Of a stretch of DNA of 64,000 bases, positions 44,385 through 55,980 are shown one piece after another. Location of the stretch: the NCBI GenBank assembly GCA_963576735.1, contig OY755170.1, positions 16,166,875 through 16,230,874 of the forward strand, written 5' to 3'. A program made the translations under genes and the position numbers. The stretch comes from Bedellia somnulentella. Taxonomy: Eukaryota > Arthropoda > Insecta > Lepidoptera > Bedelliidae. Numbering within the stretch: position 1 is the stretch's first letter; every line of letters begins with the position of its first letter. Under the pieces are notes generated by a model. It was not told the origin of the DNA and did no database searches. It worked only from the letters and a program-made list of their open reading frames with translations.

Positions 44385-44640
44385 CTAAATCCAAAAAGAG
44401 CTAATGTTATCTGGAGTCTTGCTAGTGTTCTTCCTTTGCTTGGTTCTGCTTATGACCGGGTTCCAACCAAGTGGTAATTGCCCACCATCATCTCTATTGA
44501 AGTTTGGATGTTTCTTTATTTTAATTGATTCGCGTATCATTCTTGGTATTATTCGACTCTCTTTTGCTAGAATTGTTGTCAATACGCATGTGGTGGTTTG
44601 GCTTATCGAAGGTGTGTTCACACAAAGCAGATCTTTCAGG
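44385..44640 (-). pseudogene. Retroelement C-terminal fragment, possibly Penelope-like
   Basis: The minus strand reads SRIIPRMIRESIKIKKHPNF then NRDDGGQLPLGWNPVI. This resembles the C-terminal region that follows the GIY-YIG endonuclease in Penelope-like retroelements; a frame change separates it from an upstream CEHTFDKPNH segment. I did not see the catalytic residues, so the assignment is tentative. Confidence 0.4.
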
Positions 44641-44684
44641 ATGCCTATTCTTCATATCAACAATATGTTCTTTTACGCGAGTAA

Positions 44685-45180
44685 GGGCCAGTTTTTTGAT
44701 CCGTGGTTAACTCAACAATTTGTTAAATATCGTAACTATTAGGGCCAATTTTTTGATCCGTGGTTAACTCAACAATTTGTTAAATATCGTAACTATTAGG
44801 GCCAGTTTTTTGATCCGTGGTTAACTCAACAATTTGTTAAATATCGTAACTATTAGTTAGATATGAGCAAAATGCATTTTTTGACCCGTGGTTAGAGTAA
44901 CTAATGGTCAAATATCGAACCAAAATGGATTTACGATTTGACTACTGGTTAGTCATTTAACTATATTCAATGTAACAAATGGTTATATTTTTAACTCCGG
45001 ATCAAAAAACTGGCCCTTAGTTAGATATCAACAAAATGCATTTTTTGACCCGTGGTTAGAGTAACTAATAGTCAAATATCGAACCAAAATAGATTTACGA
45101 TTTAACTACTTGTTAGTCATTTAACTATAGTCAATGTAACAAATGGTTATATTTTTAACTCCGGATCAAAAAACTGGCCC
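44685..45180. mobile_element. MITE with TAA target duplication and internal tandem copies
   Basis: Ends GGGCCAGTTTTTTGATCCG and CGGATCAAAAAACTGGCCC are inverted and flanked by TAA at 44682-44684 and 45181-45183, as in PIF/Harbinger insertions. The left 57 bp is present three times (from 44685, 44742 and 44799). The right ~160 bp is present twice (about 44856-45017 and 45018-45180), each ending in the right terminal repeat. No coding capacity. Confidence 0.75.
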
Positions 45181-45189
45181 TAAGAGAGA

Positions 45190-46030
45190 GAGAGAGACAA
45201 CGACTGTCTCGACATCAGACCGTTCATGGCTCGATTCCCCGCATTTCTCTTTTTAACTCTCCTTTCAATATCTTTATATATATTGTATAATAATATTTGC
45301 TGTGTGGTGTCGGTTAAGAATAACACTACCCCATTTCTACCCGTGGGTGATCGTAAGAGGCGACTAAGGGTATAGGGGCTTTTCAAGTGATTTTTGGGCG
45401 ATGTGGTTGGAGACCCGTAACCAAAAATACTTATTATTACCATCTTTTCCCCACTCAACTTCCAAAAGTGGCTGAGGAATTTCTCATTCCAAAGCTTTGG
45501 CTACCCCGTTTTGGGAATTATAGCCGTGAGTATATGTATGTTTGTTTAATATCTTCCTCACATGTTCCATCCCTAGTGAACACACTCCCCAGATATACAA
45601 ATTCTTTCACTTGTTCCACTTTCTTACCTTTTATAAAAATCTCACAATCTGTCGTACTTTCCCCCCTCTCAAAAACCATTGTTTTAGTTCTGTCCACATT
45701 CACTCTCATTTTCTTTCTTTCAGTCTCCTGCAACTCATTTACCTTTGATGTAAGTAACACTTAATTGTCAGCGTATAAGAGGCATTTAATAATGAACCCT
45801 CTCATTCTCAGTCCATAATCACCTTCGAAGTTCTTTCAATAAACAAATAGAAGAGCCACGGAGAAGTCACACAAACCTGTCGTACAGCCCTAGAGATCTC
45901 GAACCAGTCCGTGTCTTCTTCGTTTACTCTCACACAAGCATAACTAAAAATTAAAAAACAATTCCCAATATAAGGTGAAAATCGCGGGACGCTTTGTGCT
46001 ATATTTTTTGTCTTTCGAGCAACCCACACT
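45190..46030 (-). pseudogene. RTE-like reverse transcriptase fragment split by a SINE-B
   Basis: The minus strand has DTDWFEISRAVRQVCV, GFIIK.LLYAD, VDRTKTMVFERGESTTDC, KKVEQVKEFVYLGSVFTRDG and CEEDI, then (after the SINE-B at 45298-45542) DIERRVKKRNAGNRAMNGLM. These are the end of the RT and thumb region of an RTE-like element. A stop follows the YAD region and frames change. The 45730-46030 part is shared with 29620-29960. Confidence 0.7.
45298..45542 (+). mobile_element. SINE-B full-length copy inserted in the RTE-like fragment
   Basis: CTGTGTGGTGTCGGTTAAG to GTGAGTATATGTATG. Coding similarity to the RTE-like element resumes on both sides (CEEDI on one, DIERRV on the other), so the SINE inserted later. 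Confidence 0.8.
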
Positions 46031-46208
46031 TTTTACCCACGGGTGTCGTAAGTAGCGACTAAGGGTATTAGGCTTTTAAATTGGTATTTGGGCGATGCGA
46101 TACTTTATTTCTAGCATCTCATCCCCTATCAACTTCCAAATGTGGCTGAGGAGTTTCTAGCTCTGAAGCTCTGGCTTTTTGGGATTTATAGCCGTGAGTA
46201 GTATGTAT
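46030..46208 (+). repeat. SINE-B copy, paralogue of 29962-30152
   Basis: Shares GGTATTTGGGCGATGCGATA and the truncated 5' end with the GRP-C flank copy, so it predates the C/D duplication. Confidence 0.6.
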
Positions 46209-46209
46209 G

Positions 46210-46832
46210 TAATATGAACATGCTATCAACACTACAAATATAAAAATAGCACCGCTTCCAAAAACGTGTGTGTGTGCTTCCAAAACAATGTTGCGAATGT
46301 GGGATTAACGCTTACACAATAGATGATGGCAGCACAAATTACGTTGTGGGATAAAAGGATGAATATTTTATTTTGAGACTTTATCTAATTATAATGGAAT
46401 TTAAGAATTAGCTCTTCACTTACACAGGAGTGAAGCATCGTCTTTCTTCGCCTGTAGTAATATAGTAATATAGTGTGCACCCCTGAGATACTTTATTTTC
46501 AATTGTCTTACCATATATATAAGTATGGCTATTCATTATAGGTTCATTATACACACCTGTACTAACACACTAACAATTTACTTGTTTATTTTATTAATAC
46601 AAATAAGAATAATCAAAACCTAATGTAATGTAAAGAAGTTGAGTTGTCAACCGGTATATTTAACTATTATCCTGTGTCTTACATTACTTCTTACCATATG
46701 GGATCCTCTTATATTTTGTTTTTCATTTCTTAATGATTTTGTTTTGTGTTTTTTTGTCATTCGAATTAATTGTATAGTATCATTTATTTCATTTTAAATG
46801 AAGCATAGATTCCATCATAATTTATTATTAAA
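46210..46832. other. C/D shared flank containing two empty insertion sites
   Basis: Matches 30150-30411, 30746-30956 and 32248-32370. At about 46484-46500 the LINE 3' end is absent and at about 46710 the mariner is absent. No gene. Confidence 0.7.
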
Positions 46833-48243
46833 CTAGCTTTTTGCCCCGCGACTTCGTCCGCGTGGACTTAATTTTTTGCATCCAGTTTACATAATACCAA
46901 AATACCAAAACACTATCTCAACTTCTGTTTTTTTATATTTATAATCCCGCGGGCATTGTAAATGACATAAAGGAGATTGAGGCTTTTTAAGTGATTGTTG
47001 GGCGATGCAGTTTGTGAACCATCACTAACAACCTTTATTAAACTATCTTTTATAAATCTATTTCCAAAATTGGATGAAGAATTAGTATCTCTGAAGCTAT
47101 GGCTACCCTTTTATAGAATTTATGGTTGTTAGCATATACTCATGAATGATTGATAGATGGATTTTATAAATTCAATCGCACCAAGTTTTATTATAAAATG
47201 TAAAAAGCTCTATATTAACTTTCATTTGCTATATCAACCCGTTAGGGGTTGAGTTCCAAAACTTCCTTTTTAATTGTTCATAATAATCATGAAACAAATA
47301 TACCAAGTTCCTATGTTCAGAAATGAGAATATCTTTAGTGAGTACAGATACGGATAGTAGTTTGGCGCTGCGGCGGCGGCCCGGTGCTGCCCCCTACACT
47401 GACCGTTGGTGATAGTGGGAGAGCTTGCAGCAATTGCTCGGCAATATAGGGATGATTAGTGGTGGATCTCTATCCAAAATAATCGCTAAATTGAAGGGAT
47501 AGTGCTTGTTATTATTATATATAGTGCTATTTTAAGCTAACAAAACATTTGTTTTACAATAAGCTTGAATTACCTGAGATACGAACCCGGGACGATTGAT
47601 TCATAATAGTTCTAATTAAATATTCATAGTAGTTAGTTATACCGCTACGCCACGGAAACGTTAGCGGGGCGCTGTTAAATTTTTATTACGCTTTATTTCA
47701 TATTAGTCTTACTATTGATAAACAAATTTGTCATTTAAATGTTCATTTATTTTGATGAAAATGGATGAAACTCCTAAATCTTTCCAAAATGAACATTAAC
47801 AAAGTGTCTGATGTGAATTCCATCCATAATAAATATAATCGCTGCAATATTTTGAGCCATATATGAGTTAAGGTTTTTTGATATTCCTATGAGAACTCTT
47901 GCGGATTCCTTAGTTTCAAGGAATCATCGTCGTTTCATTTAGCTTCTAAATTTACATGTTTTTATTCGTTTGCGATATAAGTAGTTTTGATTTTTATATT
48001 AGTTTACAGTATATTACGTTGTTTTAAACGATACACAGCGCCATCTCCAATGCATCCAGCAAGCGAACAATATTTTTGATTTCCCGTGGGAACATATTTT
48101 TTCGGGAAAAAATTACCCTATTATTTAATCTAGACTTCTAACTATACGTCTGCAAAATTTCAAAGCAATCGGTCCAGTATTTACGGTGTGAAAGCGGAAC
48201 AAACAAACAAACAAACTCACTTTCCCATTTATAATATTAGTAT
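46833..48243 (+). mobile_element. 1.4-kb composite RTE-like repeat, specific to the GRP-D flank
   Basis: Starts ACTAGCTTTTTGCCCCGCGA and ends TTTATAATATTAGTATGG, the ends of a common short repeat (compare 35025-35285). It interrupts the C/D shared flank (AAATTAGTTTCCC uninterrupted at 32373). Inside are a degraded SINE-B (about 46970-47150) and a minus-strand tRNA-like segment (47570-47662). Much of 46833-47660 recurs in inverted orientation at about 54850-57295. No credible coding frame. Confidence 0.6.
47570..47662 (-). other. tRNA-derived segment (SINE-D type)
   Basis: The minus strand reads TTCCGTGGCGTAGCGGTATA (A box) and CCCGGGTTCGTATCTCAG (B box) about 50 nt apart. Related to 54850-54930. 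Confidence 0.6.
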
Positions 48244-48249
48244 GGATTG

Positions 48250-49210
48250 GTTTCCCAAGATACAGGCTGAGCCTAGTTTGGCAACCTCTGGAAATTGAGA
48301 AATCTGTTAATTTTCTAATGAACATATTTTTTACTGTTTATACGTATTATAATTCTTACTCATGGTGATGTCTAAAATAAGCTTTTTTTTTATAACAAGT
48401 CAGTCTAACGACTTGTATCTACAAATGAGTGCCAGCAGGTCATAGGGAATATGGTTGTACAGAAATGGTGCCAGTAATAATCTCTCTGGCATTCATGATC
48501 TTTCTGTTCTTGCTGGCAGAGACTATTGATCGCCGCATTATTTAAGCTAGGATCATTAGCCAACCACTCGTACTTCATTTACATTCACCCATATCATACA
48601 TGTCTTTAAGCATACTGCCTTTTTAGAACATTCGCTATCTGATCAGTGTTTAATCAATATGGGACAGAATAGCGAATTTAAAATGTCTGCTTTAATTGAC
48701 AGGTGTTCTATGAAGTGAATGAATAATAGGGTACCGAAAAGTTTGCATTAAAAAAAACAAATATTTTGTTTGATTGTATTTAGTTTAATTTACAGATGCA
48801 ATTATAAAATACGAAAAAAAATAAGTTATTTTACATAAGAGATAGTTACTATACCCTAAGTTATAATAAAATGTGATATAAACAAAAAACATTTAAAGTA
48901 TTTGTGAAAAACATTTTAACCAATAACTTATCACATTATTAATAATAAGCTTGAAATAAGTTAAGAAAGTATCACATTATAGTACACAATATTGCTTAAT
49001 ATAAAACAAGATAAATACAGCACATTACAGAAAGTAATTATCCGGCTTAAAACTTCCAATAGCCCTTTAGCATCGCATAAATTCATTGACATTGTGCATC
49101 TCTACAAATTCTTAAATCTATACTTCATAAATTACATATTTAAGAATATCTCATTTGACCTGTGGTAAATAATGTCTGCAGTAGCGGTTCTGTCAACTTA
49201 CAACTTTTTT
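48250..49210. other. Downstream flank and probable 3' UTR of GRP-D
   Basis: Homologous to 32378-33383 below GRP-C (GCCTAGTTTGG, GGAATATGG..GTACAG, AAACTTCCAATAGCCC). No gene. Confidence 0.6.
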
Positions 49211-49214
49211 CTGT

Positions 49215-51801
49215 CTAACATCCACATAATGGTTGAGTCTGGACGTAAGAAGGAATTACAGAATACTGAGTAAAACAGTTGCATACTTTTGGTTCCACGA
49301 CAACCGGGGGTACGTATACACATTCAACTTTTACTGGTTCAATGACTACGGGAGGCGCAGGTATATATTCAACACAGACCGGTTCAGGTTCGATAACGGT
49401 GGTCCATAAAACTGTGGGTTGAGGGATTGGAGGAGGCGAAATGATGTAAGGTATATAATTTTGATTAAATGATCCACCTCCACTAATGAAGTTAGATGAA
49501 CCACCCCCGCCTACGTACCCAGAATATCCACCGCCATTTATGAAGTTAGCAGAACCTTCGCCTCCTACGCAACCTAACCCACCACCACCAATGTAACCTA
49601 GTCCTCTCACCCCTGAGAAACCGTTATATCCTCCGCCTCCTATATAACCTGATGATCCACCACCACTAATGAAGTTGGTAGAACCACCACCCCCTACGTA
49701 GCCAGAATATCCACCGCCATTTATGAAGTTAGTAGAACCTCCGCCTCCTACGCAACCTAACCCACCACCACCGATGTAACCTAGTCCTCTCACGCCTGAG
49801 AAACCGTTATATCCTCCGCCTCCTATATAACCCGATGATCCACCACCGCTAATGAAGTTCGATGAACCTCCACCACCGACGTATCCAGAATATCCACCGC
49901 CATTTATTAAGTTAGCAGAACCTCCGCCTCCTACGCAACCTAACCCACCACCACCGATGTAACCTAGTCCTCTCACCCCTGAGAAATCGTTATATCCTCC
50001 GCCTCCTATATAACCCGATGATCCACCACCGCTAATGAAGTTCGATGAACCTCCACCACCGACGTATCCAGAATATCCACCGCCATTTATGAAGTTAGCT
50101 GAACCTCCGCCTCCTACGCAACCCAACCCACCACCACCGATGTAACCTAGTCCTCTCACCCCTGAGAAACCGTTATATCCTCCGCCTCCTATATAACCCG
50201 ATGATCCACCACCGCTAATGAAGTTCGATGAACCTCCACCACCGACGTATCCAGAATATCCACCGCCATTTATTAAGTTAGCAGAACCTCCGCCTCCTAC
50301 GCAACCTAACCCACCACCACCGATGTAACCTAGTCCTCTCACCCCTGAGAAACCGTTATATCCTCCGCCTCCTATATAACCCGATGATCCACCACCGCTA
50401 ATGAAGTTCGATGAACCTCCACCACCGACGTATCCAGAATATCCACCGCCATTTATGAAGTTAGCTGAACCTCCGCCTCCTACGCAACCCAACCCACCAC
50501 CACCGATGTAACCTAGTCCTCTCACCCCTGAGAAACCGTTATATCCTCCGCCTCCTATATAACCCGATGATCCACCACCGCTAATGAAGTTCGATGAACC
50601 TCCACCACCGACGTATCCAGAATATCCACCGCCATTTATTAAGTTAGCAGAACCTCCGCCTCCTACGCAACCTAACCCACCACCACCGATGTAACCTAGT
50701 CCTCTCACCCCTGAGAAACCGTTATATCCTCCGCCTCCTATATAACCCGATGATCCACCACCGCTAATGAAGTTCGATGAACCTCCACCACCGACGTATC
50801 CAGAATATCCACCGCCATTTATGAAGTTAGCAGAACCTCCGCCTCCTACGCAACCTAACCCACCACCACCAATGTAACCTAGTCCTCTCACCCCTGAGAA
50901 ACCGTTATATCTTCCGCCTCCTATATAACCCGATGATCCACCACCACTAATGAAGTTCGATGAACCCCCACCACCGACGTATCCAGACAAGGCACCACCT
51001 CCCAAGCAACCAAATCGTCCAAGTCCCGAAAATCCACTTAAACTACCTCCTCCAATGTTTGCAGCTGATCTACTGCTTCCAATATATCCTATTGAACTTC
51101 CGCCGCTTCCAGTGTATCCACTGTATCCGCCCCAACCGCCACTCCCGATGTTTCCACTTGTTAGGTAAACTGGAGATTGAACGTTCGGACTGCACGGTTC
51201 TGACTGCTAAATTATAAGAAACGTGTTATTATCATCCCAAAGTAAAAACAATTGGAAAGCAAAGTGTAGCAGTATAGCAAATCGACTTCCCGTTTCCATT
51301 GCTTTAGTTCAAACAATTTAAAACTTTCAGCTTAATCACATCAAATTTTACTTTTATCTAACAAAAAAAACATTGGATATTTATTGCTGAAAAACTCGAA
51401 CTAATAAATAAAATAATAAAATTCAAATGGTACATACACATGGTTCCGGCGCGGGCAAACATTGTGTCGTAGTTAATATTGCCAAAAAGCCTGAAAAAAA
51501 ACCAAAAAATACATCTTAATGTAGTTTTACGTAATTAATATGGATACCTCAGCCAAAATGTACAGTACATAAACTTAAATTCTTGTATTAAACACCAAGT
51601 TCCTCTCATTTATATCATAAGTATATTATCGCACTTGTGCGTAATGATTAACAAAACGTCACTGATTTGGAAATAAGCTACTTTAAATACTTCAACTCGG
51701 TGCAAAGAACGTAATTTTCTGAGCAAGTGTATTTAAAATACGTTGTTAAAAATCTAGTATAAAATATAATACTTACAAGAGATCAAACTGATATATTCCA
51801 T
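49215..51801 (-). CDS. GRP-D: secreted glycine-rich tandem-repeat protein (3 coding exons)
   Basis: Coding exons are 51777-51801 (ATG at 51801), 51438-51490 and 49215-51203; about 688 residues, frame open throughout. It starts MEYISLISC, then FLAILTTTQCLPAPEPC, then the head SEPCSPNVQSPVYLTSGNIG (residues ~27-46) and a GSLSGFSGLGRFGC segment shared with A and B. Eight 61-residue units follow with GGGGYNGFSGVRGLGYIGG, LGCVGGGGSANFINGGGYSG and SSNFISGGGSSGYIGGGG. The ~85-residue tail includes YIISPPPIPQPTVLWTTVIE, VPPVVVEPKVCNC and ends QPLCGC. Introns 2 and 3 are short (286 and 234 bp); intron 1 is about 6.3 kb if the distant promoter at 58.2 kb is the real one. Inferred extracellular structural protein. 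Confidence 0.87.
49480..50990 (-). repeat. 183-bp tandem array in GRP-D with a 366-bp higher-order period
   Basis: TGAGAAACCGTTATATC starts recur exactly every 183 bp from 49615 to 50896 (eight units). Successive units alternate between SANFING (TTTATGAAG on plus) and SANLING (TTTATTAAG) for most of the array, a two-unit higher-order repeat. Confidence 0.9.
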
Positions 51802-51874
51802 GGTAGATGACTATTCAACTTAATCAAAACATATACTTCTGTTCACACCTCCTTTTATGAGAGCCGTGAAGATG

Positions 51875-52690
51875 CTGAAAAAGGGAAGTTAGGACATGTA
51901 TAATAATATCTATACATATAATAAATCTGTAGAAAAGTAATTTTTGTACATTGAAGAAATTGAAAAAAAAAATAGCCAGCGTGTGAACAGATAAGTAACA
52001 GAACCCATTTCCATCATTTTTAAATTTTTTGTCTGTTTGTCTGTTTGTCTGTTTATATGTTTGTTTGTGCGCGCAAAACGTAAAATCTACGAATTTAATG
52101 CTGAAAATGTTTATATACAAAAATTAAACGTAACTTGAGGTATAACTTAGTTTTTGTTTCATCGAAATCGGTTCACTCTATCAAAAGATATGATTAATTT
52201 TGTGAGTTCAAGAAGAAAAATATTACGTTACGCAATTCAGTATAGTACTTGCAACGACATCTTAAGTCTAAATATAGAACTAATGTTGATAGTTGGAATC
52301 CAAAGTCCGATAGATGGCGTTGTGCAAAAATAAAATAAAGAACCAAAATAAAATAAAGCAAAAATAAAATTTGCATTTTTTTAGCCCCTTTAACCCCTTA
52401 TTTTAAAGTCGGTTAAAGTAATAGAAGCTACAGGAAACAAGCTAGGCGAAATTAATACAAGCTGCCAATATCAAGTGAATTCGCCGACCATGAAAATAAC
52501 TGAAATGCTTTTAAATATTATCTTTACTTAGTTTCTTAAATTAGGCTTATTAATATTAATATATTATGTAAATAGTCTGCCTATTAATAAATCCAATTTG
52601 GTGAGCATAATTTTGAAATTCTTAGCCATTCTTCAAATGCACGTCACTTCACAACCAGTTTTCGTGAACGTTTATAATAAAAAACTGAAT
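51875..52690. other. Proximal part of GRP-D intron 1; no gene
   Basis: AT-rich. 52020-52065 has a (GTTTGTCT)n simple run and 52330-52370 a small AAAATAAAATAAAG duplication. Nothing coding. Confidence 0.4.
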
Positions 52691-52930
52691 TTTGGTCTAC
52701 ATTAAACACCAAACCTCTCTGGCTTCGTTTACATCCATCAATCTTTTCATACATGCTCTTTTATTCTTCATACTGCGGACACCTGCCTTTTTGAGCACGT
52801 TTTCTATTTGATCCAAATCTGTCCTCCGAGGTCGTCCTCTACTAACATTACCTTCCACATTGGCGATAAAAAAAGTGTCAAGTACAAAGTGGCGATCGAT
52901 AGTCTCTGCCTACCCCAATGGAAACTAACG
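52690..52930 (-). pseudogene. RTE-like C-terminal fragment
   Basis: The minus strand reads VNMEGNVSRGRPRRTDLDQI followed by an ENVLKKAGV.SMKNKRACM segment and is preceded by a displaced KWRSI.SAYPN piece. It is the C-terminus of the RTE-like family, rearranged or decayed. Confidence 0.55.
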
Positions 52931-53064
52931 GCGTGAGAATATGTATGTATGTATGTATTAAACACCAGAAACATAAGACATCTTTTAAGTTCTACTTTTT
53001 TTAACACTAAAATGATGTAGTGACCTTAGTGACTAACCTTAATTTAGTTATATTTGCATATTAT

Positions 53065-53313
53065 ACATACATACATATACTCACGACTATAAATCCCTAG
53101 AAGGGGTAGCCTGAGCTAAGGAATTAGAAATTCCTCAGCCACTTTTGGAAAATTGAGTGGGGAAAAGATGGTAAAATAAAGGTTGTTGGTAATGGGTCTC
53201 CAACCGCATCGCCCAAAAATCCCTTAAAAACCCCCAATACCGTTAGTCGCCTCTTACGTACATCCACCGGAAGAAATGGGGTAGTGCTATTCTAAGCCGA
53301 CACTACACAGCTA
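53065..53313 (-). mobile_element. SINE-B full-length copy, minus strand
   Basis: CATACATACATATACTCACG at the left and AAGCCGACACTACACAGC at the right, with the complete family body. Confidence 0.8.
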
Positions 53314-53519
53314 CTACAGTGCATATTATGCCACTGATAAATCGATTTAATTCAATGTATTATCATAGTACAACCAACAACCGTAAACCCTAATAATAGT
53401 AAAGTACCTTTTTTGAGCGGTTTTATTTAGCTTACCCCGTTTGTTTTATTCTTTCTTGAGTGAAATTTAGTAATTTAGTTTTCACCCCCTTCCTGTCAAC
53501 CGGTTAATATTTCTTTTCG

Positions 53520-53750
53520 GAAGGAAAAGACGTGATGAGCTCGAAGCAAAGAGTGATGAGCTCAAGGCCCGACCACCTGCGGCCATCAATACTAACTACC
53601 TATATATTGGAGGGGTACTGATTTTTCAACATACGTCATAGAACATTTGTCGGAAAGATTGGCTATGTCAGTCACATGAGAGCACATGAACACACTCTTA
53701 ATAGCCGGATACCAGAACTTGCTGTGGCCGAAATCGGGCGGGATTGATAT
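53520..53750 (+). pseudogene. Possible non-LTR element C-terminal fragment
   Basis: A short frame reads RTFVGKIGYVSHMRAHEHTL, then NSRIPELAVAEIGRD and a stop. The GYVSHMRAHEH pattern resembles the zinc-finger-like end of some LINE polyproteins. It is isolated, so the assignment is weak. Confidence 0.3.
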
Positions 53751-54094
53751 ATGATCTATGTGCAAAATTCCGAAGTGTTAAAAACAAAAGGGCTTTATAA
53801 ATATATTGATGCATTATGCAGATCTGCTAGGATCGTACAAGGTAGCGATCCTTAATCTTCGGCTAACCCTGTAACTGTATCTAAATAAACACTAATTCAA
53901 ATGAGATACACACAGTTACGACCTTTTATTATTTCAACTGGATAATGGCTACTGTAATTAATTAAATATCATTATAAAATACTCAATAGTTCCTACATCA
54001 CAATAAGTGTGCGCATTAGATTTCATTGGTTCTTTATTTTATTTCAAAAAGGTGATATACTCTTAACTAAACGACGTTTTTTTGTTCTCGACAA

Positions 54095-54850
54095 TCACGC
54101 GAACGAAGTCGCGGGCACAGCTAGTATATAATAATAATATTTTTCAACGCAAGTAGATTATGAGATGGCAGTAAAATATATGTAGAAGCCAACTATTGCC
54201 ACTTTCATCGACCTAAACAAACCTCATGCCCCTAATTTTATTTATCTTCAACGTTAAGGATAACTACTGCTTTTAGAGCTCTGGACCAAATCAGGTTAAA
54301 TGGAACACTTGCAAAGGCGTCAGTCGCTGTCTGTCTGTAGTTTTTTCTTAAGACTGTGTTTCATGGTACAAGATATTAGTAACAAATCTATACTATAATA
54401 AGACTGTACCGAGGTCAAAACTGTACATAGAAGAAAAATAAATAAAAACCGGTGGAATGTGTTTAGTTTTCGATACTGAACTACTGTCTACTGTCTGTCT
54501 ACTGTCTTTCTGTCTGTATGTCCGGTCCTCACGTTAATTCTACCAGACGGATCTTGATCAAATTTGGTATGAATGTAGCTTATACACCTGGCCAACATAT
54601 AGGATATCATTTATCCCGGATTTCTCAATAGTTCCCACAGGAGCATAAAAAAACGTAACTTTTATATGGCTCCCCATATTTACACGATTCATTTTTTTCA
54701 TCGAACGACTTTATCAGACTCTACATTCATAGTCTTTTTAGAAAAAATAAGAGTTTCATCCAATTTCATCAAAATACATGTCTATTTAATTGTTTGTCAA
54801 TAGTATGAATACTAGATTTATAGCTTATCAAAAATTTGAAGTCAACACAA
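54095..54850. other. Repeat debris in GRP-D intron 1; no gene
   Basis: 54095-54128 is an RTE-like end (GCGAACGAAGTCGCGGGCAC then AGCTAGTA). 54130-54360 matches 36535-37090 in GRP-C intron 1. 54440-54780 looks like a retroelement 3' UTR (ACGGATCTTGATCAAATTTG). No coding frame. Confidence 0.45.
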
Positions 54851-54935
54851 ACGTCTTCGTGGCGTAGCGGTATACCGTTTGGTTAATACTAATCGAACGG
54901 AAGACCCGGGTTCGAATCTCGGGGATCACAATCTT
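54850..54935 (+). other. tRNA-derived segment (SINE-D type)
   Basis: GTCTTCGTGGCGTAGCGGTA contains the A box and GACCCGGGTTCGAATCTCGG the B box. The acceptor does not close. An inverted relative lies at 47570-47662. Confidence 0.6.
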
Positions 54936-55069
54936 TTTGCGTTTTTTTGGGATAGCTTTGAATAATAGGAAGCACTATTCCTTCTTTTTCACATTTAACT
55001 AAGCAAATATGTATGAGTAAAGATATAATCTGAGAATATGTTTACAACTTTTATTTTTTATTTATTAGA

Positions 55070-55137
55070 AGTATTAGTACCTCCGCCAACCCCTTCGGGG
55101 ATATTCGGCGTGAACGTTTATGTTTATGTTATGTATT
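55070..55137 (+). mobile_element. SINE-A 3' end fragment
   Basis: AGAAGTATTAGTACCTCCGC, CAACCCCTTCGGGG and GTGAACGTTTATGTTTATG match the last ~70 bases of SINE-A. Confidence 0.7.
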
Positions 55138-55249
55138 ATGTTATTTTTTAACTATTATTAAACTTATATTCCCATAGTTATATTATGCTATATTTACGCA
55201 TTAATCAATATTCTGTTCAAGCCTCAGAATGCAATGTTTGTATTATAGC

Positions 55250-55857
55250 TAGACCCCGTTATCTTTGTAGCATTTTGGTGGCACCTGATTTTAGTGATGG
55301 GGTAAGTTATATTAATATTAATAGTTAAAAAATGCGTAGGTAGTATAAATTCTTGAAAAATTACATTAGAATTATTTAATAAAATAAATAATTCTATTAA
55401 TTAATTAATTCTAATAATTACTTGAATCGACTTAGAGAGTTGACCTCTTTGATAAACCTAATCAAACGATACAAAATATAGATAATTTGTTAGAATCAGT
55501 AAACAAAAAAACTTTACAAAACTTCAAAATGATGAACTTTTTGCCACTAATATCGGTAGAAGTTGAACGATCTTTTTCTTGCTTAAAATGGATATTTTCT
55601 AATAGGAGACAAAGCCTTACTCCCGTAAATATGGAACGAATCCAAGTTATTTACTACGAGTGTCACATACTAAACAAATGTCAATGTGAATAAAATATAT
55701 GAATGTAAATATATAAAATATAAAATATTAATGTACCTACTTATCTATTTTATTATAATAATAAATAATAATAAAGACAACAGAGATTAATTTATTATCA
55801 ATTACCCCATCACTAAAATCAGTTGCCACCAAAATGCTACAAAGATAACGGGGTCTA
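55250..55857 (+). mobile_element. Non-autonomous hAT element with 8-bp target duplication
   Basis: Near-perfect ~56-bp terminal inverted repeats (left starts TAGACCCCGTTATCTTTG, right ends CAAAGATAACGGGGTCTA) flanked by identical ATTATAGC (55242-55249 and 55858-55865). Only the C-terminal end of a transposase remains inside, so it is an internally deleted derivative. Confidence 0.88.
55440..55693 (+). pseudogene. hAT transposase C-terminal dimerisation fragment
   Basis: The open frame contains NFLPLISVEVERSFSCLKWI then FSNRRQSLTPVNMERIQVIY, the conserved hATC motif, and ends with a normal stop at 55693. The frame extends upstream through DLFDKPNQTIQNIDNLLES, but no catalytic domain is present. 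Confidence 0.8.
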
Positions 55858-55980
55858 ATTATAGCACATATCTCAATTTTAATTTAGTACCGCCATCTAT
55901 GACTGATCGGCTGCAATCTCTCACACATCACTAACACTCAGTGCCAACGCCAAACTGCTATCCATACTAACTTAAGATAT

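Noticed and set aside
44404..44742. 112-codon frame with hydrophobic start, possible membrane protein
   Set aside because: It lies antisense to a retroelement fragment and runs into the MITE; no homologue or splice structure seen.
50950..51217. Pro-rich plus-strand open frames opposite GRP-D
   Set aside because: Antisense of Gly codons gives Pro/Thr-rich frames; no start context, splice signals or conservation of their own.
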